From JAUWTJ01 sp965603015 (GTDB lineage Bacteria; Pseudomonadota; Alphaproteobacteria; M2410), in contig CBFDBJ010000002.1 of NCBI GenBank assembly GCA_965603015.1, forward strand, positions 76,229-140,228: 64,000 nucleotides of DNA, in the 5' to 3' direction. Below are positions 52,061-60,241 of this stretch, one piece after another. The stretch's first letter is position 1. Every line of letters begins with the position of its first letter. The notes below the pieces were generated by a model. It was not told the DNA's origin. It did not search any database and saw nothing but the letters and a program-made list of their open reading frames with translations. A program made the translations under genes and the position numbers.

Positions 52061-53644
52061 ATGAACCCTCTCTATCAAATCCTCTTGGCAGCCCTGATGG
52101 CCACAGCGGTCAGTTTCACGGCGGGGAACGCTCAGACTCTGGATCGCGGACTCTCTGGCGAACCCGACACTCTCGATCCTCACAAAATGAAACTCCTGTC
52201 GGAGCTTGTCGTCCTGCGCGACCTCTTTGAAGGCCTGACAAAAAGCGATGCCGATGGCAACATTATCCCTGGCGCCGCGGAGAGCTGGGACGTCAGCGAT
52301 GACGGCAAGACTTATACGTTTCATCTGCGCGAGGGATTGAAATGGTCCGACGGCCATGCCCTCACTGCTGAAGATTTTGTCGCCGGGTATCGCCGCCTGT
52401 TTGATCCGGCCACAGCGGCCCAGTCTGCCGCCTTCCTCTACACCATCAAGAACGCTCAAGCGGTCAATGCCGGAGAATTACCTGTCACAGATCTGGGGGT
52501 CACGGCACCGGATCCGGCAACAGTCAGCATCGAATTGCGCGCGCCCAATCCAGCCTTCCCGACGCTCATCTTGTCAGGCTACACATCCCCCCTCCCGCGT
52601 CACGCCTTCGAGACCCACGGGACAGACTGGGTGAAGCCGCAAAACCTTGTTTCAAATGGCGCATTCAAACTGGACGAGTGGCTGCCGCACACCTACATCA
52701 AGCTGACAAAAAATTCGCACTATCATGATACCGGGCGTGTCGCCCTGTCCGAGGTTGTGTTGCACCCGGTTGCGGACGGCACCACTTCAGTCAAGCAGTT
52801 CCGCTCCGGCGAGCTGGACATTGCCGGACTTGTCCCTCTCAGTCAAATGGATCACCTCAAAAAAACAAATGCCGATGAATTGCGCACCTTTGCGTATCTG
52901 GCGACACTTTATCTTGTCCCCAATATGCAGGTGGACGGACTAAAGGATGTTCGAGTCAGGCGCGCCCTGTCGCTGGCCATTGATCGGCGCACGCTGACCG
53001 AAAAGGTTTTGCGCGGCTGGGGCATCCCCGCCTGGCGTTTCACGCCGCCCAACGTGTCGCATTATGATGCCCCGGATATGGCCATGAAGGCCCGTCCCGC
53101 AACAGATCGCCTTGCCGAAGCCCGCGCCCTTATGCAAGAGGCAGGTTACGGAGCGGACAACCCGTTCAAAGTCCAATTGCGCACAACAGAGTCCCGCGAA
53201 GCACGCAGTGTTGTCATTGCTCTGCGGGCAATGTGGCAGATAATAGGCGTTGAAGCTGAAGTTTACAGCACCGAGGTAAAAACTCATTACTCCGATCTCA
53301 GTGGCGGCGTTTTCGACCTCGCTGTAGCGTCCTACTATGGCTGGGATGATCCCAACGAATTCCTGTCCCTGTTCACCGCGGCAACGGGCCAAATCAGTTT
53401 CAACTATGGGCGCTATGACAATCCGGCCTTTGATGCCACACTTGACGAGGCCCTGGAGGTCGCCGCCATCCCCGCCCGGCACGCCCGCATGGCGGACGCC
53501 GAGCATATCATGCTGCAGGATTTTGCCATCATCCCGCTACTTTTCCCGATCAACAGGTCCCTCGTGAGCAAAAGGGTCGGCGGCTACAATGACAATACAC
53601 TCAATGTACACCCGGACGAATACATATCGATGAGCGGTGAGTAA
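52061..53644 (+). CDS. Periplasmic peptide-binding protein (OppA/SBP family 5)
   Basis: 527 residues. A signal peptide ends AGNAQ near residue 25. The family 5 pattern is complete: LDRGLSGEPDTLDPHKMKLLSELVVLRDLFEGLTKSDADGNIIPGAAESWDVSDDGKTYTFHLREGLKWSDGHALTAEDFVAGYRR, the signature WSDG..., TADDFV-like region, and the C-terminal AEHIMLQDFAIIPLLFPINRSLVSKRVGGY. It should bind oligopeptides in the periplasm for an ABC importer, but no permease or ATPase gene is in the window, so it may serve a transporter encoded elsewhere or act as a sensor. It diverges from the TetR gene with an operator between. Confidence 0.9.
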   Translation: MNPLYQILLAALMATAVSFTAGNAQTLDRGLSGEPDTLDPHKMKLLSELVVLRDLFEGLTKSDADGNIIPGAAESWDVSDDGKTYTFHLREGLKWSDGHALTAEDFVAGYRRLFDPATAAQSAAFLYTIKNAQAVNAGELPVTDLGVTAPDPATVSIELRAPNPAFPTLILSGYTSPLPRHAFETHGTDWVKPQNLVSNGAFKLDEWLPHTYIKLTKNSHYHDTGRVALSEVVLHPVADGTTSVKQFRSGELDIAGLVPLSQMDHLKKTNADELRTFAYLATLYLVPNMQVDGLKDVRVRRALSLAIDRRTLTEKVLRGWGIPAWRFTPPNVSHYDAPDMAMKARPATDRLAEARALMQEAGYGADNPFKVQLRTTESREARSVVIALRAMWQIIGVEAEVYSTEVKTHYSDLSGGVFDLAVASYYGWDDPNEFLSLFTAATGQISFNYGRYDNPAFDATLDEALEVAAIPARHARMADAEHIMLQDFAIIPLLFPINRSLVSKRVGGYNDNTLNVHPDEYISMSGE

Positions 53645-53733
53645 ACTGTAGGGTGCGAATTACTATTCTCTGCACAAATATGAGAGATTTCCAGGTCTTG
53701 TCATACATGACCGTTTGATTACGATGGCCCGTG

Positions 53734-53889
53734 ATGCGTGATCTCACCATACTCTTCGTCCACCTTCTCGCAACCATCGCCCGCCTGTTCGGATCAGGCG
53801 GCGATCGGTCCGTGGTTGCAGAATCTCTGCTCGCGAGACATCAACTTCTTATTCTCAATCGCTCCAGGAAGCGAGCACCGGTCCTTCGC
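53734..53889 (+). pseudogene. N-terminal fragment of an integrase-type transposase
   Basis: The frame from 53734 encodes RDLTILFVHLLATIARLFGSGGDRSVVAESLLARHQLLILNRSRKRAPVLR, the N-terminal region of a common proteobacterial integrase-core transposase of another subfamily. At 53889-53890 it joins the end (TGTCCGTCCCAAAAACCAGA) of a second, inverted element remnant. The rest of the gene is missing. Confidence 0.72.
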
Positions 53890-54066
53890 TGTCCGTCCCA
53901 AAAACCAGATTCTGCGATAGTGATGATGCATCCCTCCGACCTTCGGGATACGGTCGATGGTGCCAGAATTCTGAATCGGACGACTATTGGGAGCACCCTT
54001 GCCCAAGGAAAGGGGCGTACGCGATTGGTTACAATAGTCCGTATAACAGCCCCGTTCGCATGTCAC
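53890..54066 (-). pseudogene. Insertion-sequence remnant, C-terminus of an integrase-core transposase
   Basis: Encodes YTDYCNQSRTPLSLGKGAPNSRPI and KVGGMHHHYRRIWFLG on the minus strand, nearly the same as 41764-41930. Its outer end is TGTCCGTCCCAAAAACCAGATTC at 53890. Only about 55 codons of the gene remain. Confidence 0.78.
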
Positions 54067-54085
54067 TGTTTCAGTGTGGTGGCGA

Positions 54086-54388
54086 TCACCCCCTGGCCAG
54101 AACCCTCACATCTCGCAGAACAGAAGCCAGCATGATGTGTTCGAGGCAGTCTTCCGGCAGCGGCTCACTGGAGGGATTAAGGATCTCACCAAGGCGCTCC
54201 AGTTTTCTGACCACATCCATCAGATCTTCACATGGTGTCGCAGCGATCTTCAACTCAAGGGTTTCGATCGCATCAAGAGTAGCGGTCTCCTCTTGTGGAT
54301 CAAGCCTTCCATTTTCCAGCTTCGAGACAAGCCACTTCATCTCAAAGACGAGTTGTTCGAGACTTTGCTCATTGGGTCGTTTCTTCAT
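54086..54388 (-). CDS. Conserved hypothetical protein linked to a recombinase module
   Basis: 100 residues: KKRPNEQSLEQLVFEMKWLVSKLENG, then EETATLDAIETLELKIAATPCEDLMDVVRKLERLGEIL. It is predicted mainly helical. I recall related short proteins in alphaproteobacterial accessory DNA near DUF2924 and recombinase genes, but know no function. It is divergent from the DUF2924 gene 136 bases to the right, which suggests a shared control region. No typical DNA-binding motif is evident. The opposite-strand frame is less protein-like. Confidence 0.6.
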   Translation of the reverse strand: MKKRPNEQSLEQLVFEMKWLVSKLENGRLDPQEETATLDAIETLELKIAATPCEDLMDVVRKLERLGEILNPSSEPLPEDCLEHIMLASVLRDVRVLARG

Positions 54389-54524
54389 TCTTGCACCACC
54401 GCTCGCACGGACCAGGAAGTCAAGTCGTTTGTCCAGGTTTTAATCCGTCTGGAGAACACTTTCGACTGGACTGCGCGGGCCATTCGAGCGGTACTGTGCC
54501 TCGAAATCGAACATGGAGAGAAAC

Positions 54525-54992
54525 ATGGGTTCTGATCTTGAGGCCGAGCTGCGATGGATTGAAGGTGCAACTCACCCTGAACTCAAATCCGCATGGCCAA
54601 AGTATTGCCCCGGGTGGCATCTGCCGAGGAAGACGAGCGTGCAACTCCTGCGTCTCGCCATCGCCTGGAAGGCACAGGAGCGTGTTCTTGGCGGATTATC
54701 CGAAGAGGCCAAAGCCTTGCTTCACTCTCCTACGCGGGGCAAGGAACCGGCCAAGGCAAAGGCTGACGTCATTCTCCCCGGGACGATCCTGCGCCGGGAA
54801 TGGCAAGGCGGTCTCTATGAAGTGATGACCCTTGAAAAAGGCTTTGCCTATGAAGGCGAGACTTATGGCAGCCTCTCGGAGATCGCCCGGATCGTTACCG
54901 GGACACGGTGGAACGGACCCGCTTTCTTCGGGCTCAGGTCGCGGCGCAAGAAATCCGAAGGCAGGCCACCAGCGCTAACAGCAGCAGAATGA
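54525..54992 (+). CDS. DUF2924 domain protein
   Basis: 155 residues from the ATG at 54525 with GGAG six bases upstream. It has the DUF2924 pattern: W-P-KYCPGWHLPRKTSVQLLRLAIAWKAQERVLGGLS, PGTILRREWQGGLYEVMTLEKGFAYEGETYGSLSEIARIVTGTRWNGPAFFGL. This family is regularly coded directly before large serine recombinases. The gene overlaps the recombinase start by four bases (ATGA), so the two are coupled and may act together, for example as a recombination directionality or DNA-binding partner; that role is not established. Confidence 0.88.
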   Translation: MGSDLEAELRWIEGATHPELKSAWPKYCPGWHLPRKTSVQLLRLAIAWKAQERVLGGLSEEAKALLHSPTRGKEPAKAKADVILPGTILRREWQGGLYEVMTLEKGFAYEGETYGSLSEIARIVTGTRWNGPAFFGLRSRRKKSEGRPPALTAAE

Positions 54993-56698
54993 ACAGTCCC
55001 GCAAACAAGATCTGCGCCATCTATACCCGCAAGTCGACCGACGAGGGCATCGACCAGGCCTTCAACTCCCTGGATGCACAGCGGGAAGCCTGTGAGGCCT
55101 ACATTAAGTCGCAGGCTCATGAGGGCTGGCGCCAGCTTGAGGACCGTTTTGATGATGGCGGCATCTCCGGCGGGACCATGGAGCGACCGGGGCTCAAAAG
55201 GCTCCTGGGTCTAATTGAAGAGGGCAAGGTAGACACCATCGTGGTCTACAAGGTCGATCGCTTGACCCGGTCTCTCTCCGACTTCGCCCGGATGGTCGAT
55301 CTCCTGGATGCCAAAGGCGCCTCCTTTGTCTCGGTCACCCAGCAGTTCAATACGACCAACTCCATGGGGCGGTTGACCCTGAATGTCTTGTTGTCGTTTG
55401 CCCAGTTTGAGCGCGAGGTAACCGCCGAGCGCATCCGGGACAAGTTCAAGGCTTCAAAAGAAAAAGGCATGTGGATGGGCGGACATCCACCTCTTGGCTA
55501 TGACATTGCCGCTCGCCATCTTGTCGTAAATGAGGAAGAAGCCGAGACCGTCCGCATGATCTTCAGGCGCTATGTAGAACTGGGCTCTATCATGATCCTG
55601 AAGGATGAACTGGGCAGAAAAGGCCTGACCAGCAAGGCCCGTATCACAGCCAGCGGCAGGCATTTTGGCGGCAATGCCTTCACCCGAGGAGCACTTTACA
55701 CTCTCATTGGCAACAAGACCTACCTCGGAGAAGTTGACTACAAGGGCAAGGTCTATGAAGGAGAGCATGAGGCCATCGTGTCCCGGGACCTTTGGGATGC
55801 GGCACAAAGGGTTCTCACGAACAACCGGGTGAAGAGGCAATCAAAGATCAATACCGCCTCACAATCCTTCCTCAAGGGGCTTTTGTTTGACGAAGACGGC
55901 AATGCCTTCTCACCGTCCCATGCTGTGAAGCAAGGCAAGCGGTATCGTTATTATCATACAGCGCCGGCAAGGGGCGACAAGGCATCACGGCTGCCCGCGC
56001 CGCAGATCGAAAATCACGTCACCTCCGAACTGACACACTTCTTTCAGGATCCAAAGAAGGTCATGAGTGAGCTGCAGTCCATGGGGCTGAAACCCGATGC
56101 AGGCAGGCTCCTCCTTGAGACAACAGCCCTGGCAGCAAGGCTCGCATCGCCTTTTGAGGCCGAAGCACGAGAATTGGCGCAACAGTTGGTCAAACGGCTA
56201 GAGGTTGGCAACGAAACTATCCACGTAGAAATTGACCGGGCGGCGTTGGCACAGCTCGTCACCGGGAAAGACTATATGAGTGACTGTGAGTTCGAACCTT
56301 TGGTGCTTGATAGCGATATCAGGTTCAAACGATCCGGGTCCGGGGTGAAGTTGGTTATCGTGCCACAAGCCGCAGACCGCAGCTCGCCTCCCTTGCACCA
56401 ATCCGCTGATCGGAACGACAGGCGGCTGAGTGACACTCTAAAACAAGCCCACGCCTGGCTCAATGATCTCATATCCGGCAGGTCTGAGTCGTTTGCCGAT
56501 ATCGCCTTGCGTGAGAATACCGACAAACGACACGTCGCCCGCACGGTCCGGCTTGCCTTCCTCGCGCCCGACATTGTCGAAGCCATGCTGGCTGGCCGAG
56601 AACCGATTGAGCACTCCGCGCACCGATTGCTCAAGCAAAAAGCCTTCCCTCTCAACTGGAATGAGCAACTCAAAACTTTCGGGTTTAGCGGATTCTAG
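54989..56698 (+). CDS. Large serine recombinase
   Basis: 569 residues from the ATG overlapping the DUF2924 stop. The resolvase/invertase domain has the catalytic serine in IYTRKSTDEG (Ser16), the dimer-face SLDAQREACEAYI, GGISGGTMERPGLKRLL and the arginine-rich VYKVDRLTRSLSDFARMVDLL with QFNTTNSMGRLTLNVLLSFAQFEREVTAERIRDK. A recombinase domain follows (PPLGYDIAARHLVVNEEEAETVRMIF) and a zinc-ribbon-like or coiled-coil part toward the C-terminus. It should catalyse site-specific integration, excision or inversion. No prophage or conjugation genes are adjacent, so it may be the leftover of an island. The C-terminal 100 residues resemble a helix-turn-helix (SFADIALRENTDKRHVARTVRLAFLAPDIVEAM). Confidence 0.92.
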   Translation: MNSPANKICAIYTRKSTDEGIDQAFNSLDAQREACEAYIKSQAHEGWRQLEDRFDDGGISGGTMERPGLKRLLGLIEEGKVDTIVVYKVDRLTRSLSDFARMVDLLDAKGASFVSVTQQFNTTNSMGRLTLNVLLSFAQFEREVTAERIRDKFKASKEKGMWMGGHPPLGYDIAARHLVVNEEEAETVRMIFRRYVELGSIMILKDELGRKGLTSKARITASGRHFGGNAFTRGALYTLIGNKTYLGEVDYKGKVYEGEHEAIVSRDLWDAAQRVLTNNRVKRQSKINTASQSFLKGLLFDEDGNAFSPSHAVKQGKRYRYYHTAPARGDKASRLPAPQIENHVTSELTHFFQDPKKVMSELQSMGLKPDAGRLLLETTALAARLASPFEAEARELAQQLVKRLEVGNETIHVEIDRAALAQLVTGKDYMSDCEFEPLVLDSDIRFKRSGSGVKLVIVPQAADRSSPPLHQSADRNDRRLSDTLKQAHAWLNDLISGRSESFADIALRENTDKRHVARTVRLAFLAPDIVEAMLAGREPIEHSAHRLLKQKAFPLNWNEQLKTFGFSGF

Positions 56699-57083
56699 AT
56701 CGCTGAGACGTCCGCTTTTACTGTGAGCAGACCGTTCTGTTACCGCTCTCGGTCAATGCCGATGGGGGACTTGTCCATTGAGGCGGTGCGAAAGTAGATC
56801 CAGACAAGCCACTGACAACAATTACTCTCTGAGCAGAGGGTATGGGACTTTCACATGTCGCGATCAAAATGCCGTAAAACTGCGGTCCACTTGGCAATTC
56901 TCTCAAACGGTCGCAATTGTAGGGCTCTGGAGAAAAGAGGGTAATCAGGGCGGCCCGGCATGCTCTCAGCTCATTGACAGAGAGCAGGGATCAGAACCCC
57001 TCCTCGCTAACTCATTGAAACACCGCACAAAAACAAAGGGACCCGTACGGGTCCCTCATACAAACTCAATGCATTGAAAAATC
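56699..57083. other. Gene-free stretch between recombinase and tRNA
   Basis: 385 bases without a supportable gene. It holds the tRNA terminator (57029-57055). No copy of the tRNA-Ala 3' end was noticed in this stretch. Confidence 0.5.
57029..57055 (-). terminator. Rho-independent terminator of tRNA-Ala(GGC)
   Basis: The palindrome GGGACCCGTACGGGTCCC (57038-57055) is followed on the minus strand by TTTGTTTTTG. It lies 29 bases past the tRNA CCA end. Confidence 0.82.
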
Positions 57084-57159
<76 letters not shown>

Positions 57160-57276
57160 TTAGTCAGATCATGCCGGGTCTTCTTTGGGCGGAAGGTCCC
57201 TGCGGGTTTACGAATACGAAATCTGCTGCGCGGCGGCGCCCCGACGGCGGGACCTTAAGCGCACCATCAGCCTTAA

Positions 57277-57741
57277 CTACTCATCTTTCGTCTTGCCGAG
57301 GTTCGGAACAATAGTAGCGGCAACATCGTCTTCGTCATCATCAAAATTAACCAGTGTCGTATTGTCATCTTCGTTGTCGTCATCGTCGTCGTCGGGCACG
57401 AGGACGGCATCAATCTCTGCGACATCATCATCATCGTCGTCGTCGGGCACAACGGCCAGACCGTCTTCATCAACCTCGACCGGCATCTTGACCATACCCT
57501 CGGCGGTGACTTCCTCGACGCCGGTCTCTTCTTCATCATCATCATCATCGTCGCTGACGGCTTCGGCTGGCTTGGGTTTGGGCTTGTCCGCTTCGACGAC
57601 ACGCTTTTTCGACTTCAACAGAATCTCCGGCTCAAAGCTGTGTTCGCATTTCGGGCATTCGCAAGGCATTTTGCCAAGATCATAAAACCGCGCCTCACAT
57701 TCCGGGCAGGTGCGTTTTGTTCCGAGTTCTGGTTTCGCCAC
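57277..57741 (-). CDS. TIGR02300-family zinc-ribbon protein with acidic tail
   Basis: 154 residues from a GTG at 57741 (AGAAGGAAT upstream). The N-terminus is the TIGR02300 signature: AKPELGTKRTCPECEARFYDLGKMPCECPKCEHSFEPEILLKSKK, with two CxxC pairs (zinc ribbon). The rest is a low-complexity tail with runs of four to six aspartates alternating with short hydrophobic stretches, coded by GAC/GAT repeats. The family is largely confined to Alphaproteobacteria and has no known function to me. It is divergent from aroA, 311 bases apart. Confidence 0.92.
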   Translation of the reverse strand: MAKPELGTKRTCPECEARFYDLGKMPCECPKCEHSFEPEILLKSKKRVVEADKPKPKPAEAVSDDDDDDEEETGVEEVTAEGMVKMPVEVDEDGLAVVPDDDDDDDVAEIDAVLVPDDDDDDNEDDNTTLVNFDDDEDDVAATIVPNLGKTKDE

Positions 57742-57881
57742 AAGTAATTCCTTCTGCCGCGGGACCGGGTATAACGCGCCTTGCGCACCGATCCGCCAAC
57801 AATTGAGATGAGGTTGCGCACCCTTTGCCACGGATTTTCGGGCGAGTCAAAAGGTAATCGTCCGGGATTAACCTCCCAATC

Positions 57882-57940
57882 GACTGGTGACTGGCTGGCG
57901 GCTGGCTGGTGACTGGCTGGCGATTGGCTGGCAATTGACC
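57882..57940. repeat. Short tandem repeat of GGCTGGC/GACTGGCTGGC units
   Basis: About 60 bases made of degenerate GACTGGTGACTGGCTGG-type units in the non-coding gap between the TIGR02300 gene and aroA. Such tracts are prone to slippage; no function is evident. Confidence 0.6.
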
Positions 57941-58052
57941 AACCCCGGATTGCCAAGTGGGGCCAGGAGAGCTAAGTTCCGCCGCGCGCCCTAAAATCCC
58001 CCGAGCCAGTTCTTGCTGAAAACCGGGGACCGAGGACAAACCAGACCCGCCC

Positions 58053-59429
58053 ATGACCTCATCAACAAGTCTTTCGCCCGCTCCGCTGCGATCTTCCGGA
58101 TCAACCGACCTCAAGGGCCGCGTCGGCGTCCCCGGCGACAAGTCGATATCCCACCGCGCGCTCATGTTTGCCGGTCTGGCTATCGGCAAGAGCCACATTA
58201 CCGGCCTCCTCGAGGGCGACGACGTGCTGGCCACCGCCGCCGCCATGCGGGCGCTGGGCGCAACGGTCACGAGGGTGGAGGACGGCTCCTGGGAGGTGCA
58301 CGGCACCGGTGTCGGCGGCTTGCGCGCCCCCGCCACTCACATCGACATGGGAAACTCCGGCACGGCCGTTCGCCTGCTCACCGGGCTTCTGGCAACCCAT
58401 GACCTGACGGTCACCTTCACCGGCGATGCCTCGCTCTCCTCGCGGCCCATGCAGCGGGTCTTTGCCCCCGCCGCGCTCTTCGGGGCGCAGATCACGGCGG
58501 CCCAGGGCGGCCGGCTGCCGTTTACCATGCAAGGCGCCGCAAGGCCGCTGCCGGTCACGTATGAACTCCCCGTCGCTTCAGCCCAGGTCAAGTCAGCCGT
58601 GCTGCTGGCCGGGTTGAACACGCCGGGCAACACGGTCGTCATTGAACAGATCCCGACCCGCGACCACACAGAAATCATGCTGCGAAATTTTGGCGCTGAT
58701 CTGGACGTAACACAAGCCGATGGCAAGACCCGCATTACGCTCAAGGGCCCGGCCGACTTAAAAGCCTGCACCGTCGACGTTCCCGGTGATCCCTCGTCAG
58801 CCGCCTTTCCCGTTGCCGCAGCCCTGCTCACCCCCGGCTCGGACCTGACCGTGGAAAACGTCTTGATGAACCCGGCACGCACCGGCCTTTTTACAACCCT
58901 GCTCGAGATGGGCGCTGACCTTACGTTTGAAAACCAGCGTGACGCAGGCGGCGAGAAAGTCGCCGACATCAAGGTCCGCTATGGCCCACTGAAGGGCGTC
59001 GCAGTACCGGCGGACCGCGCAGCCTCCATGATCGACGAATACCCTGTACTGGCCGTCATCGCCGCCATTGCCGAGGGCGAAACCCGCATCACCGGGGCGC
59101 AGGAGCTCAGGGTCAAGGAAAGCGACCGCATCGCCGCCATGGTTGCCGGCCTGGTCGCCAACGGCGTCAAGGCGGTGGAGCTGGACGACGGCATGGTCAT
59201 CACCGGCAGCGGCGGCGCCCGGCTCGGCTCTGCCAATTCAAGCGGCGTTCGGGGCGGGGCCCGGGTCGAGACCTTCCTCGATCACCGCATCGCCATGTCC
59301 TTCATGGTGCTGGGCATGGCCGCTGATGAGCCTGTGGAGGTCGACGATGGCAGCCCGATCAACACATCGTTCCCGGGTTTCGCGGACCTTATGAACGGCC
59401 TTGGAGCAAAGATCGGCGCACCATCGTGA
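58053..59429 (+). CDS. aroA: 3-phosphoshikimate 1-carboxyvinyltransferase (EPSP synthase)
   Basis: 458 residues. It joins shikimate-3-phosphate and phosphoenolpyruvate in aromatic amino-acid synthesis. Motifs: VPGDKSISHRALM (Lys30, Arg35 in the substrate loop), MGNSGTAVRLLTG, GDASLSSRPMQRV, PGDPSSAAFPVAAAL, and the late ELRVKESDRIAAM. The order of motifs is that of alphaproteobacterial AroA. It is the first gene of the aroA-cmk-rpsA cluster, overlaps cmk by four bases, and is high in GC like the rest of the core region. Confidence 0.97.
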   Translation: MTSSTSLSPAPLRSSGSTDLKGRVGVPGDKSISHRALMFAGLAIGKSHITGLLEGDDVLATAAAMRALGATVTRVEDGSWEVHGTGVGGLRAPATHIDMGNSGTAVRLLTGLLATHDLTVTFTGDASLSSRPMQRVFAPAALFGAQITAAQGGRLPFTMQGAARPLPVTYELPVASAQVKSAVLLAGLNTPGNTVVIEQIPTRDHTEIMLRNFGADLDVTQADGKTRITLKGPADLKACTVDVPGDPSSAAFPVAAALLTPGSDLTVENVLMNPARTGLFTTLLEMGADLTFENQRDAGGEKVADIKVRYGPLKGVAVPADRAASMIDEYPVLAVIAAIAEGETRITGAQELRVKESDRIAAMVAGLVANGVKAVELDDGMVITGSGGARLGSANSSGVRGGARVETFLDHRIAMSFMVLGMAADEPVEVDDGSPINTSFPGFADLMNGLGAKIGAPS

Positions 59430-60082
59430 CAACAAATCCCCTCATCATCGCCGTTGACGGCCCGGCTGCCTCGGGCAAGGGAACCCTCGCACGCGCCCTG
59501 GCCGCGCACCTGGGGTTCCATTACCTCGATACCGGCGCGCTTTACCGCGCCGTGGCCCTGACCATGCTGGAGGACGGGCTCGACCCGCATGATGAGGTCA
59601 ATGCGGTAAAAACGGCAGAAACCCTGGATATTGACAGCATTGACGATGCCCGCCTGCGCACCGACCAGGTCTCTGAAGCCGCCTCGATCGTGGCCGCCAT
59701 GCCTGGCGTCCGCGCGGCAATCCTCGATTTCCAGCGCAATTTTTCCCAAAAACCCCCGGGCGCCATCCTTGATGGCCGCGACATCGGCACGGTCGTATGC
59801 CCCGGAGCCCTCGTGAAGCTCTACGTCAGTGCCAGCCCGCAGACCCGCGCAAACCGCCGTTTTCTGGAGCTCAAGGCCAAAGACGCGGACGTCACCGAAG
59901 CCGGAGTTCTGGCCGATGTTGTTGCCCGCGACGCCCGCGACGCCAATCGAGCCCATTCACCGCTCAAACCGGCTGAAGATGCGCACTTGCTTGATACGTC
60001 CAACTTGAGTATAGAAGCCGCGTTCCGCGCTGCCCTGGATGTCATTGAGCAAGTTTTGCCGCCAGACGCAGATAGGCGTTAG
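59426..60082 (+). CDS. cmk: Cytidylate kinase
   Basis: 218 residues from a GTG that overlaps the aroA stop (GTGA). It phosphorylates CMP and dCMP. The P-loop is VDGPAASGKGTLARALA at about 9-25, then YLDTGALYRAVAL, and FSQKPPGAILDGRDIGTVVCPGALVKLYVSASPQTRANRR, the CMP-binding region. The end lacks anything odd. Translational coupling to aroA and the position 159 bases before rpsA are the standard arrangement in this class. Confidence 0.97.
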   Translation: MTTNPLIIAVDGPAASGKGTLARALAAHLGFHYLDTGALYRAVALTMLEDGLDPHDEVNAVKTAETLDIDSIDDARLRTDQVSEAASIVAAMPGVRAAILDFQRNFSQKPPGAILDGRDIGTVVCPGALVKLYVSASPQTRANRRFLELKAKDADVTEAGVLADVVARDARDANRAHSPLKPAEDAHLLDTSNLSIEAAFRAALDVIEQVLPPDADRR

Positions 60083-60241
60083 CTGGCCTCCCTCACATCA
60101 ACGAATGCGAGACAGGCCTGGCGCTGCAACTTTCAGCGGATCACACAAAAAGACACGAAAGTTTTGCAGGCCATGGGGCTTGTGGAGCAAGACCGTCGGC
60201 GCAAACCGGCTGGCCAAACCACTAACTGAACTGGAACATAA

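Noticed and set aside
57185..57685. A serine-rich 166-codon frame on the plus strand
   Set aside because: It is the complement of the Asp-coding triplet runs in the TIGR02300 gene.
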